Counted from the stretch's first letter, positions 12,904 through 27,366 are shown. The stretch is 64,000 nt of DNA from Ecdyonurus torrentis (GCA_949318235.1 OX439133.1:13570146-13634145), one strand, 5' to 3'. A program made the numbers and translations. Notes: generated from the sequence alone by a model not told the origin.

Positions 12904-14754
12904 ACAATGAAGATTTTCATTAGCAGAATTTTTTGAAAATCAATATATCTATTTAAAAAAACTTAAAGGAATAGACCAGAAGAAAACAAATACATTTATA
13001 TCACAAAACACTTGATGGGATTTACATAAATAACTTTAGTTTGTCTTAAAACCCAACTGTAGCTCCGTAGCAGTGATCAGAAATTAAGATTTATGCAACC
13101 AGCACAACATTTTCATACTAATTTTTGCATGTTTCTGACCAATTCTGATATCATAAACATGAATACTCACGCAAATTGCATACTTTACAGTATTTTCTCG
13201 CTCTATCCTGGGGTTCTGGTAAAAATTGTCATTAGTTTTGAAGATCCTATTTTGCGTTTATTTATTAAAAAGCACATGTTGTTTTATTTTGTGGTCTATG
13301 GCTTTAGATTAAAAATAATTATTATTTCGAAGCTTGCATTTTATTTGAAACTCGATCATAATCAAATCATTATTAAATATTTAAATCTACGCAAACCATA
13401 AAAAAATCAAGTATTAAATTACTTTTATAACTAGTATATTATATATTATTTTAAATCTAAAACAGCAAATTTTGGGAAAGCTTTTTATTAATGATAATAA
13501 TTATCTCAGAAAATATTTAAAGTTTTGTGTATTCTATGAAAATAAAAAGTGATAAAATAATAATAAAATGTACAAATTTTAATCGGTAAACAGTAAACAC
13601 CAAAACACCATTGAAACTTATTTATAGGGTGTATGCATTCATTTTAAGTCGATGCCATGTTAGATCACTCAATAACATGGTCCGCATATAGGGCATAGGA
13701 AAATGATTCATTTTGCCAGTTTAAAAATACAGAGCAATATTTTTGAGAGCATTGATGTTGTTAATAGGTTAAATTTAGTATCTCAAGTACGTGCAAAAAA
13801 AAAGTAACAAATAATTAATTGATTCCCAAAGAAAATAGCCAAAAACGAAGTTTGTCCTATGCTGAACAATGTTATTCATTACTCCAGTATGGTGTCAAAG
13901 CGCATTAAAAATGACGTCATGCACATACACCCTATATGATTTTTTGAATAGTTCAACAGAGAATTGATATTTATATTCACTTTAAAAATTAATGCATTAC
14001 TTTATTTACGAATCCTATAACTTATTTAAGATATATAATCACTTTTAAGTTATTACGAACAGCTGAAATTATGCATTTTAGCAAATTATTAACAATAGCT
14101 AATTTAAGTTGTTTGAAGTTGTTTTAAGTTTATTTAAGCTATTTTATAAAATAGCTATTTTTAATAACTTGCTAAAATGCATTATTTTAGCTGCTCATAA
14201 TAACTTAAAAGTGATTATCTTCAATAAGTTAAAATTCGTAACTAGATAATGCACCATTTTTTAGAGTGTTATCATAATAAATATTTATTTACCGAAACTT
14301 TGCACATTTTATTATCTATCCATTTACAGTACGCATGAAAATTTATTCTTCAATCAAGTTATCCCCACAATTCAATATTTATAATAAAATTAAAAATCTC
14401 CATTTAAAAAGCATGAAGTTGTCATGCAATTAAAAAAATTATTTTATTACTAATATTACTCTGTTTGAGTTGAACTTTAGGATTCAAGTAAATTATTTTG
14501 ACCTATACAACAAATTAAAAATAAATTTCTCTGCGATCTATTTTTGTATTTTAAATTATTTTTCTTTTTTTAATGTCAACGTAAATTAAAAAAAGAAGTA
14601 TATAAAATAAAAGTAAGTTAAATAAAAACGTTGGCCTAAATTCAAACTGTCATTCATGCAGAGCAAACCAAAGTGCGACATTACGTCGCCAGCGTCTCTT
14701 TGTCACATTGAAAACATACTTACTTTTTGTGTGGTACTGATGATGATAGTTTTG

Positions 14755-14832
<78 letters not shown>

Positions 14833-14983
14833 AGCGAGCGACAGAAACAGATATACTGTATAATAGAGATAAAGAGACAGAGATAGAGAGAATCAGCGTA
14901 AGAGAAAGAACAGGGATTGAAAGAAAGGAAGAGAGAGAGAGAGAGAGAAATATGTATATATTTCTATATAATTTTTATATAAA

Positions 14984-15014
<31 letters not shown>

Positions 15015-15075
15015 TTATAGAGAAATAAGAAATATAGAGAGGTAGTAAGAGAAAGATAGAGAGCAATAAACAGAG

Positions 15076-15110
<35 letters not shown>

Positions 15111-15384
15111 GCGTGAGAGAGACAGAGAGAGAAACAGCGTGAGAGAGACAGAGAGAAGCAATGTAAGAGACAACGAAAAAAGAGACAGAGATAGTAAAAC
15201 AGACAGAGAGTGTGTGTGAAAGAGACAGTGAGAGAGATATAGACAGAGAAACAGCGTGAGACACAGAGCGAGAGACAATTAAAGAGAAAAAGATACACGA
15301 AGGAGACAAATAGAGAAAGAGAGACAGATAGACATAGAAACAGCAGCGTGAGAGACACAGAGGAAGAGAGAGACAGAGATATAG

Positions 15385-15477
<93 letters not shown>

Positions 15478-18400
15478 GCATGATATGACCTCATTGTTAT
15501 TGATTTTCCCTCTGCATGGAAGACTCAAATTATTTCAGAAATAACCTTGTGCGGAATAATATTATTACTATTTACTTGGCAATTCACCAATATTTTAGTT
15601 TTGATTTTTTTTTAATGTTATTTATGTAGGTCTAGGATAAATAACTTATTGTTGATTGTTGTTAAAACTATTTAATATCATTTTTAATTTTATTATTTTA
15701 CAAAAAAATGAAATAAAAAAATACATAAATTAAGTTTAAAATTTAAACATTAAGATTATGTATAAAGTTTAAGCGTCATATATAAGAGAGGAATAAAAAT
15801 TATTTGTAAAAAGGTTTAGTAAATTTCTTTGCACAACAACGCTATATTGCAATGCAAAATAAAACTGCAAAAGAAAATAATACTATTAATACCTATTAAT
15901 AACTGTATCAAAATTCTCTCAAAAACATTGTTAAGTATCATTAAACTTGGAAAAATGAGTCATTTTCCCATACCAGTCCATGTTATGGTCACATATTATG
16001 ACGTTGACTATTATATGCATGGAACCAACCTAAAATAATAACCTGATAAAATTTCAAGTAATTTTTCTCACTCACTGTATAAGTTCAGAGAAAAAATATT
16101 TATTTATATTTTATAATTTTTATGTGTTTCTTAAGACTCTAAAATGCTTTTTTGTGCATACAAAATAAATATACATAATAATTATGCTAGATCATTTTCA
16201 GTATAATTTTTTCAATACAGCATAATTAATCCTTCATAAAATAACTATATAATATGTTACATAGCATAAATGTTGTATTATATGCAGCATAAACATTATG
16301 TTGTTGTAATTTAGCATAATTTATGCTATAATGACATAAATACAGCATAAATTACGTAATTTATTCGTTCCATGTGTAAAAATAAATCAGCTTTTACAAT
16401 TTTCAATCTAACCAAAGCATAACTTTTAGATTACAGTTCTCTCTTAAAAAAAAATAAAAAAAAAAATAATAAAAAGGAAATTTATATGAAATTCTATTTA
16501 TTTTCCACGTAAACTAAATCTTGCAAGTGACATTTAATAGATAAAACATTTTGAATGAGATTTATAATATTTTTCCAATAAGTACGTATAAATATATCAT
16601 TTTATAAATAATGTTTCCGATAAAATTGCAAATCAGCTAGACGTTCTTAGAATTTAACTGTCATTATACAACTTTAAAGGAATAGACCAGAGAAAAATAT
16701 AAGCATTTATTATATCACAAAACACTTGATGGGATTTACATAAATAACTTTAGTTTGTTTCAAAACACAACTGTAGCTTCCTAGCAGTGATCAGAAATTT
16801 CGATTTATGCAACATTTTCATACTAATTTTTGCATGTTTCTGACGTCATAAACATGAATAGTCATGCAAATTGCATACTTTACAGTATTTTCACGCTCTC
16901 TCGAGGGGCTACATTAATATTCTGGTAAAAATTGTCATCAGTTTAGAAGATCCCATTTCTTGTTTATTCATTAAAAAGCACATGTTGTTTTATGTGGTCT
17001 AGGGCATTAAAGCCATACACCACATAAAACAACATGTGCTTTTTAATGAATAAACAAGAAATGGGATCTTCTAAACTGATGACAATTTTTACCAGAATAT
17101 TAATGTAGCCCCTCGAGAGAGCGTGAAAATACTGTAAAGTATGCAATTTGCATGACTATTCATGTTTATGACGTCAGAAACATGCAAAAATTAGTATGAA
17201 AATGTTGCATAAATCGAAATTTCTGATCACTGCTAGGAAGCTACAGTTGTGTTTTGAAACAAACTAAAGTTATTTATGTAAATCCCATCAAGTGTTTTGT
17301 GATATAAATGCTTATGTTTTTCTCTGGTCTATTCCTTTAAGCAGAAAAAAAAATATTTAATTTTTTCTACAAAGATAAAAATGTAGACTGAGAGAAATAA
17401 ATGTAGCAAAGAAAATCCCAACATGTGAGAAATCAATATCAGAATTACATAGAACGACATTTATTTAGTTTTCTCATAAATCGTAAAAACTTATTTTTAT
17501 TTTGAACTTCGTAGAAAACTTTTATTATTATTTTTTATCTTATATTATACTCGCGATTGATTTTTTAATTTGCAGAACTTTTAAGTATAAAAATAAATAT
17601 TAAAAGTGTATAACACCTTGAACAAAAAAACATGTCTAATATTCTATATAATACTTAAATATCAACGTTGATTTGGCAGGAGTCATTTATTTCTAATTTA
17701 TTATTCACAAAATGGTAGCTGCGGGTTTATGACTTCAGATTTGTATTTAGATGGCTTGTATCTCAAAATATAAAAAGAAAACTTGGAAACTTTATCATGT
17801 TATTTGAAAGTTAACAGTAACAGCTACCTATGATTAATTTTTTTATAACCTGTGTGCATTAGATAAGATAGAAAATAATGATTGAAATTAACATGGGCTC
17901 TTATGGGACTAAACTTTCCAAAAAATTATGATCTAAAATATAGCATGGTAACCCCCAATTTTTTCACATTTTTGAAGATGCCTTATCCTAATGACCTAAT
18001 GTATCAAAATTTCAGATTTTTCTTTCTTTACAACTTTTTAGTCAAATCCCGCAGTAACTGATTTCCCGTCTTAGCCAACGCTTGCTGTAACATTTTACTG
18101 TTGCTATGTGAACTGCTTCGGTTAATTAATTTTATTTTATTTCTTATTTCAACATATTAATTAATTTTCAAATAAACCACTGCACTTGTAATTTCTTAGT
18201 ACAATTAAATGAATATCTTTTTCTTTGTACTAATTTCTTTTTAGAGCAGATAAAACACACACATTTATTATTAAAAAATAATTAGAGAGGGAGAGAGGAG
18301 AAAGAGAAACAGAGAGAGAGAGAGGGAGAGAGAAATTTTCACGAACAAAAATACGTAATAATTATGCTAGCTCATTTTCAGCACAATTTGTTCAATACAG

Positions 18401-19598
18401 CATAATTTATGCTATACTGCATAATAACTACGATAAATAGCATAAATATTATGTTGTATATATTAATAGTATTATTATTTATGTTTTTCTAGTTTCGTCG
18501 AGCGTAGTCAGTACTTGGATGGGTAAAACAAATAATTAAATTACGAATTTGTGAATCGTATAATAAAGTAACTTAAATTAAATTCGCAACGAATTAACAA
18601 AATTATATATTTTTTATTATAATTATTATTTCTATATTATAATTCCACAAATGCTAGCCCCCAGCTACAAGGCGATATCGCCTAAAGTTGCCGCTAATTC
18701 GGAAAAGTGGTCTCGTTTGCCAGCGATATCCCCATCGACTTTCGGCGATGTATTTTTCGACAATCGGCGATCTCGGAGCTGACTTTAATTTTCCCTGTGG
18801 GTGCTGCATTTATGCTATAATAACATAAATGTAGCATAAATTATGTAATTTATTATTTCCGTGTACAGCATAAATTGTTTATATTGTCCTAATTTTGCAT
18901 GATTTATGTCATATATTATAATGCCATAAATGTAGCATAAATTACTTAATTTATTCTTTCTTGGATCACTCTATAACATGGACCGTATAAGAAAAATGAC
19001 ACATTTTGCGAGTTTAAAAATACTTAGCAATATTTTAGAGAGCATTGATGTTGTTAATAGGTTGAATTAGTATCTCAAGTATATGTGAGAAAAATAATAA
19101 TAACCAAAAAATTAACCAATTTCCCATAGAATATACCCCAAAATGAAGCTTTTCCTATGCTGAGTAATGTTATTCATTTCATTACTTCAGTATGGCGCAT
19201 TAAATATGACGTCATGTGGATACAACCTATAAAATAATTCAATTTAAATAGTCTTTATTGTATAAAAAACACATTACATCAAATACATATTATAAATCAT
19301 ACGACTCTGACTCTGTAACTAATTTTGCCAAAGGGGAAAGTACACAAAAAGATAGTATCCTGCGATGTAGGCAACCCGCATGTTACATCTGCTCAACTGG
19401 TTGCCTAACTGCATCAATATTATGAGAGAGGGGCAAAAAAATGGAAATAAAAGAGGAAGAGAAAATGTTCATGATATTAAATTTATTTAAATTTTAGTTT
19501 TATTTTTGTACTGAATTATAGTTTTTTAGGTACTTAAAATTTAATAGTTAGTGTTGGTTGAGTTGAAATTTTGTTTGTGGTATGTGCAATATTTAATG

Positions 19599-19652
<54 letters not shown>

Positions 19653-20040
19653 AAATTAAATTAAATTAAAAGTTAAAAAATAAAAACTCTCTTTGATTTC
19701 AGGTTTGGTGCTACTATGCGCCTCTCAACTTCAACAAGGAACTCATTACTGTGAAACCTGTGGTCGTGTGTGTGTTAACTTCTGTAACACACGCGATTTT
19801 CGACCATGTTGCATCAATTTCATCCGCAAACGTTCTGCACCTGCTGCTCTTGCACAGAAATCAGCCGTTACACCGGAATTAGCTCTTCCCACCACCGAAC
19901 AAGAGAATACTGATTGGTTACCTCAACGACGAAACAAGATTTTTAAAACTCCCGCTCAAATCCCACAATCGTTATATTATTTATATAATTCATCTCCTAA
20001 TAATGCTGGAAATAATCCGTTATTAGAATCTGATGTTTAG
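7233..20040 (+). CDS. Trissin: Trissin neuropeptide precursor gene (two coding exons, 122 aa)
   Basis: Coding parts are 7264-7294 and 19703-20040, joined across a 12.4 kb GT-AG intron that splits a Gly codon. The spliced precursor has 122 residues: a hydrophobic signal peptide (about 1-18), then a cysteine-rich peptide with Cys at 27, 30, 34, 38, 46 and 47, then the dibasic/tribasic site RKR at 52-54, then a tail of about 68 residues. The spacing C-x2-C-x3-C-x3-C-x7-CC, followed by a short hydrophobic end and RKR, is that of insect trissin, a secreted peptide with three disulfides that activates a dedicated GPCR. The residues after RKR (S-x-P-x-A-L-x-Q) also resemble the fly precursor. A second dibasic site, RR, lies at 86-87. 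If the signal peptide is cut after Ser18, the peptide would start with Gln and could form pyroglutamate. Family assignment is from the cysteine pattern and recalled fly sequence; no search was run. Confidence 0.9.
8312..8608 (+). mobile_element. MITE family A, copy 2
   Basis: Same ends and internal blocks as 3070-3388; closest to the copy at 21000-21308. Confidence 0.88.
8905..9036 (+). mobile_element. Possible LINE 3' end
   Basis: GGACTCATTGTCCTGACTGC (also on the minus strand near 56790-56840), then TTGAACAATAAAGACTATTA and (TTTA)n. Confidence 0.55.
9109..9394. mobile_element. MITE family D, copy 1 (palindromic)
   Basis: 286 bp. ACACTCTAAAAAATGGTGCA at one end and its inverse at the other; the arms pair almost throughout (AGTTATTATGAGCAGCTAAA, AATAATGCATTTTAGC). 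Confidence 0.9.
10500..10787 (+). mobile_element. MITE family C, copy whose right end is replaced by (AT)n
   Basis: Typical interior to GTGCTAGCATAATTATAACG, then (AT)39 at 10699-10776, then the terminal GTCCGTGTGG. Confidence 0.75.
10699..10776. repeat. (AT)n microsatellite
   Basis: About 39 AT units inside a family C MITE end. Confidence 0.95.
11757..12285 (+). mobile_element. MITE family C, copy interrupted by family D
   Basis: Left part 11757-11803 and right part 12125-12285 are one family C element split by a family D element (11804-12124). Confidence 0.8.
11804..12124. mobile_element. MITE family D, copy nested in family C
   Basis: ACACTCAAAAAAATGGTGCA start, GTAATGCACCGATTTTTAGA end. 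The centre has extra AATGCATTA duplications. Confidence 0.9.
12358..12527. mobile_element. MITE family P, copy 1
   Basis: 170 bp palindrome with ends ATGTTTACTCAAAAT / ATTTTGAGTAAACAT and CACGTG E-boxes in both arms (GAAACCACGTGACGGTAAAA). Confidence 0.9.
12843..12901. repeat. (GA)n microsatellite
   Basis: About 29 GA units with one AA interruption, in the trissin intron. Confidence 0.95.
12963..13316 (+). mobile_element. MITE family B, copy 2
   Basis: Forward copy with left TTAAAGGAATAGACCAG; the right TTAA has decayed to TTTAGA. Confidence 0.85.
13623..13936 (-). mobile_element. MITE family A, copy 3
   Basis: Reverse-orientation full-length copy with both TATAGGGTGTATGC-type ends. Confidence 0.88.
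13978..14269. mobile_element. MITE family D, copy 3
   Basis: CACTTTAAAAATTAATGCAT start (diverged), ATGCACCATTTTTTAGAGTG end; lies 40 bases from a family A copy. Confidence 0.88.
14758..15472. repeat. GA-rich microsatellite/minisatellite block
   Basis: (AG)36 at 14758-14829, degenerate GA-rich DNA with a recurring AACAGCGTGAGAGAGACAGA unit (about 15100-15260), then (GA)n at 15388-15472. Long Ser-Leu or Arg-Glu reading frames here come from the repeat only. Confidence 0.95.
15890..16032 (+). mobile_element. MITE family A, 3' fragment
   Basis: Only the right-hand part is recognisable (TTCTCTCAAAAACATTG, TCATTTTCCCATACCAGTCC). Confidence 0.6.
16164..16376 (-). mobile_element. MITE family C, reverse copy
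   Basis: From AATTATGCTAGATCATTTTC to AATTACGTAATTTATTCGTT, with the repeated AGCATAAATT words. Confidence 0.8.
16674..17340. mobile_element. MITE family B, head-to-head pair forming a 667 bp palindrome
   Basis: Left arm about 16674-17005 and right arm 17012-17340 are near-perfect reverse complements (a 3-base difference and about one substitution near the outer ends, more only at the tip), with a six-base loop ATTAAA. TTAA flanks both ends. Each arm is one family B unit. Confidence 0.93.
17700..18075 (-). repeat. Dispersed repeat family R, copy 2
   Basis: Reverse orientation of the same blocks (GTAACAGCTACCTATGATTA, GAAATTAACATGGGCTCTTA). Confidence 0.8.
18493..18523 (+). pseudogene. 5S rRNA-like fragment
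   Basis: GAGCGTAGTCAGTACTTGGA and TGGG just after it match the internal control region of animal 5S rRNA, preceded by a TTTCGTC like that of the 5S loop. Only about 31 bases remain, so it is a fragment, perhaps the head of a 5S-derived SINE. It lies in a ~325-base insertion inside a MITE copy. Confidence 0.55.
18640..18806. other. GC-rich patch inside an insertion
   Basis: An unusually GC- and CpG-rich 165 bases with GGCGAT repeated (GGCGATATCGCC, CGGCGATGTA, CGGCGATCTC). Not recognised; may be the body of a retroposon headed by the 5S-like piece. Confidence 0.5.
18962..19233 (-). mobile_element. MITE family A, copy with truncated left end
   Basis: Reverse orientation. Starts inside the element (GGATCACTCTATAACATGG) and ends ATGACGTCATGTGG...CCTATA. 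Confidence 0.8.
19240..19335 (-). mobile_element. Possible LINE 3' tail, reverse orientation
   Basis: On the minus strand it reads CCCCTTTGGCAAAATTAG through TATACAATAAAGACTATTTA, like a LINE 3' end. Weak. Confidence 0.4.
19703..20040 (+). CDS. Trissin: Trissin exon with the six-cysteine peptide and stop
   Basis: The acceptor TTTGATTTCAG ends at 19702, and the frame stays open to TAG at 20038-20040. The exon completes the signal peptide (LVLLCAS), then encodes the cysteine-rich peptide, the RKR convertase site and the C-terminal tail. The tail has no further cysteine and no second copy of the peptide, so one mature peptide per precursor is expected. Confidence 0.92.
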
Positions 20041-20062
20041 ATTCTTTTTTATTATATTATTT

Positions 20063-20094
20063 AATAAAATTCATATATTATAAAAAATAATAAA
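20063..20094 (+). promoter_or_regulatory. Poly(A) signals of the trissin gene
   Basis: Two AATAAA hexamers, at 20063-20068 and 20089-20094, lie 23 and 49 bases after the trissin stop codon. In such AT-rich DNA the hexamer occurs often by chance, but position and strand fit a short 3' UTR. Confidence 0.5.
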
Positions 20095-20434
20095 GATATA
20101 TAAAATATCTATACTATTCCATTTTTTTAATACTTATATATATTTGGGTTATTTTTAATTAGTTTCCAATTATAAAAGTTCTCAAACGATAAAAGATCAT
20201 ATTTATGATTCATAGAAGCCATTTTGACGGTAATAAGTACATTATATCACTATAGAGCATAAAAAGTTTCCATTTTTAAGTAAAAAGCTTCAATCTGGGT
20301 ATTATAAATCGGTTTATAGAACGGGGGGGAAAAAATGAAAATTGAAACTTTTTTTTTTTTTTTTTTTTTTTGAGATAGGAATAAAATTCTGTCTCACTTT
20401 TTATGCTTGAAAATATGTTTTATGATTACAAATA

Positions 20435-20625
20435 TACAGGGTATTTTTATAAAAGATGGCATGATTTCAAATATAAATTAAAATACGAATTTTAATGATA
20501 CAAATACTTTTTAATATGAAATTTAAGCTTAAACTTTATAATTTTTAAAAATATAAATTTAATTTCATTATATTAATATATAAGTTTAAAATCATGCCGT
20601 TTTTTTTTATATAAACATCCTGTAT
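20435..20625. mobile_element. Small palindromic MITE downstream of trissin
   Basis: TACAGGGTATTTTTATAAAA and GGCATGATTT on the left pair with AAAATCATGCC and TATATAAACATCCTGTA on the right. Confidence 0.8.
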
Positions 20626-20999
20626 AATAACAACTGCAGTGAGCGGAAGTATAAAAGTATGACTTATTGATTTCTGTAAAACTTTTTGTATGTATAAATT
20701 ATGGATAATGTACAGTGCCTCAAGTAAAAATCTTTATTTTATATCGATTTATATGGTATATAACCCCGAAGCATATAAACTTTATAATTATTTTCATGGT
20801 TTGTCTTCAGAAAACTTGTGTTCTTTTTGTATATCACTCTGGGAAATATATTTTTCTTGTCTTTTATATTTTATACTTTAAAATGCAAGCTATGAAATGC
20901 ACTTGCCATGTAGGTATTAAAAGAAAAGTGCATTTGTTACATTTGTATACTCCTCCCGAATAAATCTGACTGAATGCTTTAATCTCTACAAATGTTAAA

Positions 21000-21308
21000 T
21001 ATAGGGTGTATGCGGATGACGTCATATTTATTGCGCTTGGAGGCCATACTGGAGTAGTGCATAACATTGCTCAGCATAGGACAAACTTCATTTAAGCCAG
21101 TTTTCTTTGAAAAATCGGTTAATTTTTTTTATGTGTTATTTTTCTCACATACTTGAGACACTAATTCAACATATTTACAGCATCAATACTCTCAAAAATA
21201 TTGCATAGTGTTTTTAAACTGGCAAAATGATTTTTTTGTCCTATGCCACCCATGTTATTGAGTTATCCAACATGGCATCGACTTTAACATGAATGCATAG
21301 ACCCTATA
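21000..21308 (+). mobile_element. MITE family A, full-length copy
   Basis: Ends TATAGGGTGTATGC / GCATAGACCCTATA flanked by TA-rich DNA. Very similar to 8312-8608. Confidence 0.9.
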
Positions 21309-21563
21309 TGGGGAAACTTTAACGCAAGCGGTCAGATTCATTCGGGAGGAGTGCTGTACGGTCATTGCAATAAAAAAATGAAATTCTATTGACATATGGT
21401 AATAACATGTATTTAGATAGAGTTTTGCGCAAACTAAAATCTCCATCTGATCGCATTGCATGGCCATATAAGCTAATAAAATTCTTTTTTTTTTTAAGAA
21501 AAAGACTACATAATATACGTATCCAGGTGTGCAGTATGGGAAAACCTTTTGTCTGATACATGA

Positions 21564-21699
21564 ACAACAGTTTTGAGGCCGACTATAAGCGATTTCACTC
21601 ATATCCGCTTCCGTTTCGACGTACTGCGCATGCGTAGTAAGAAGAAACGGTAGCGGATGTGACTGAAATCACTAAAAGTTGGCCTCAAAACAGTTGTTC
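21564..21699. mobile_element. MITE family G, copy 1
   Basis: Palindromic 136 bp: ACAGTTTTGAGGCCGACT and AAAGTTGGCCTCAAAACAGT, with CATATCCGCTTCCGTTTCGA / GAAACGGTAGCGGATGTGAC. Confidence 0.88.
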
Positions 21700-23500
<1,801 letters not shown>

Positions 23501-23503
<3 letters not shown>

Positions 23504-24005
23504 GCTGTAAAAAACTCGAAATATTTTTAGCCCGGTTTGACTTGAAACCCGGGATTAGCTTGAAATCGAGCTTAAACTCGAAAAACGAGCCAAAGCTCGG
23601 AAAGCTCGATATTTGAGCCGAAGTTTGAAAACGAGTTTTCGAGCCTATGAAAAAAAAGCTCGACTTTCATTACAAAAAAATTGTTTTTAAAGGGTAAAAG
23701 TCATAAATAAAAGAAAATAATTTTTAATTATATTTTAAACAGATATTTTTTCATGATAGAATATTAAAAAACACCATTTTAAACAAAAATTACAAACTTT
23801 TTTTCTTTGCGTTTTGCATAAAATTTTCTTTTGCTCGATTTATTTTCAAAAGCTCGTTTTTTTCACGAGTCATTCTCGAGCTTAACTCGAAATAGCTCGT
23901 TTTCGAGCTAAAAGCTCGAAACCCGGGTTGACCATTTTCAAAAAAACGAGCACCCGAAGATTTTGGCCCGGGCGGGTGCTCGAACCGGTTTAAATTTACA
24001 GCTCT
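23501..24005. mobile_element. Palindromic element rich in CTCGA/TCGAG motifs (505 bp)
   Basis: Inverted ends AGAGCTGTAAA / TTTACAGCTCT. Both arms carry a dense array of CTCG/CGAG words (GCTCGAAA and similar), with an AT-rich centre near 23660-23800. Embedded in (TA)n. Likely a hAT-like MITE. Confidence 0.8.
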
Positions 24006-26192
<2,187 letters not shown>

Positions 26193-26257
26193 TATTATGT
26201 ATATATATATATATATATATATATTACACCATGCATTTTTTTTAACAATTTTTTTAT

Positions 26258-26260
<3 letters not shown>

Positions 26261-26308
<48 letters not shown>
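26261..26308. repeat. (GA)n microsatellite
   Basis: 24 GA units, downstream of a short (TA)n at 26201-26222. Confidence 0.95.
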
Positions 26309-26313
<5 letters not shown>

Positions 26314-26424
26314 TATTCTTAGATGTAAACAAAATGAGAAGTTAAAAATAATCGTTACGAGGATTCTGCAATAACTAAAGGATTATATAAAAGTATAAAA
26401 CTGAGGAAGGAGAAAAAAAAAAGT

Positions 26425-26699
26425 AATTTTATTTCATCATTGTAAAAGAAAAAAAAAATTCTCCTAAATCGATTGATATACGCAAATTTTTTAATTTTTG
26501 AGTTCATAATTATAAATATTTTTTACTAATTATTTTGAAGATCATAAAATGACGTCACGGGCTTCATTTGCGACACCCAATTGACTTTTGCAGGTGGACA
26601 AAATTATAAATGAAAGTAACTCAAATATTACAAATTTGCATATAGATTTAGGACAATGTCCTCTTTTTTATAATATGCAATAAAATTTAAAATTATACC

Positions 26700-26705
<6 letters not shown>
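26425..26705. mobile_element. MITE family E, copy 3
   Basis: AAATCGATTGATATACGCAA left, AATGACGTCACGGGC centre, AAATTTGCATATAGATTTAG right. Confidence 0.75.
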
Positions 26706-26733
<28 letters not shown>

Positions 26734-26811
26734 GTCTTTTATACTCATTAATCATTATAGTGCAAAGCACACGTGCATATTTTTTTCCACGCTACGTGTG
26801 ATTGGCTCCTA

Positions 26812-26989
26812 TAGTGTTCTACGCTGGTATCATCCATTTACGCAAAATGCCATTTAAAAAAAAAAAATAGTAAAATGTTGAAAGAAAAAAAAAAAAAAAA
26901 AAAAAACATGAATTCAGAATGCTATAGTGTTTTACGCTGGTATCATCCATTTACGCAAAGTGCCATTTAAAAAAAAAAGTAAAATACTG

Positions 26990-27028
<39 letters not shown>
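26812..27028. repeat. Tandem duplication of about 115 bp
   Basis: CTATAGTGTT(C/T)TACGCTGG and ATCATCCATTTACGCAAA occur twice, at 26812-26925 and 26921-27028, each followed by an A run; the second A run is 47 bases. Confidence 0.85.
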
Positions 27029-27029
<1 letters not shown>

Positions 27030-27342
27030 GAATTCTTGACTTGCTCTTACAGCGCCACCATGGTCCGTGGCGAAAAATAGGCCCACAAATTAACATGTAA
27101 GGTATAGGCCAATACGGGTAGTTCTGCTATAATTCTTGCCGCTAGGAAAAAATTTTCGTAATAAAAAAGATGCACAAAGCCCTCAAACTGACTATTCAGT
27201 AAAAAAAATTACAGGATTTAACCATTGCGGCAGAAAAAATAGCGAAAATAGCTGGATTGGCCTATACCTTACATGTTAACTTGTGGCCCTATTTTTTGCC
27301 ACGGACCATGGTGGCGCTGTATGAGCAAGTCGAGAATTCAGA
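27029..27342. mobile_element. MITE family K (palindromic, 314 bp)
   Basis: Arms GCGCCACCATGGTCCGTGGC / GCCACGGACCATGGTGGCGC and CATGTAAGGTATAGGCCAAT / ATTGGCCTATACCTTACATG; outer ends CGAATTCTTGACTTGCTC / GAGCAAGTCGAGAATTC. Confidence 0.9.
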
Positions 27343-27366
27343 ATCTTTCTAACAGCAATATATAAC

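Larger units (their letters stand above)
18339..18960 (-). mobile_element. MITE family C, interrupted copy plus an adjacent partial copy
   Basis: Left part 18339-18484 and right part about 18810-18866 belong to one reverse copy, split by an insertion (about 18485-18809) that carries the 5S-like piece and a GC-rich patch. A partial copy follows at 18867-18960. Confidence 0.7.
7295..19702 (+). other. Trissin intron (12.4 kb), repeat-filled
   Basis: The intron is bounded by GTAAGT and TTTCAG. It holds many palindromic MITEs, listed separately, plus long (AT)n and (GA)n tracts and a 52-base A run near its 3' end. The remaining stretches, for example 7295-8311, 9395-10499, 10788-11756, 13317-13622, 14270-14757, 15473-15890 and 17341-17699, are AT-rich with no gene that I recognise. 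Confidence 0.8.

Noticed and set aside
14893..15528. Open frame of 211 codons, Ser/Leu repeats, minus strand
   Set aside because: Made entirely by the GA/CT microsatellite block, which is open in several frames at once.
21255..21602. 115-codon minus-strand frame
   Set aside because: Spans the end of a family A MITE and the start of a family G MITE; no coding signature.
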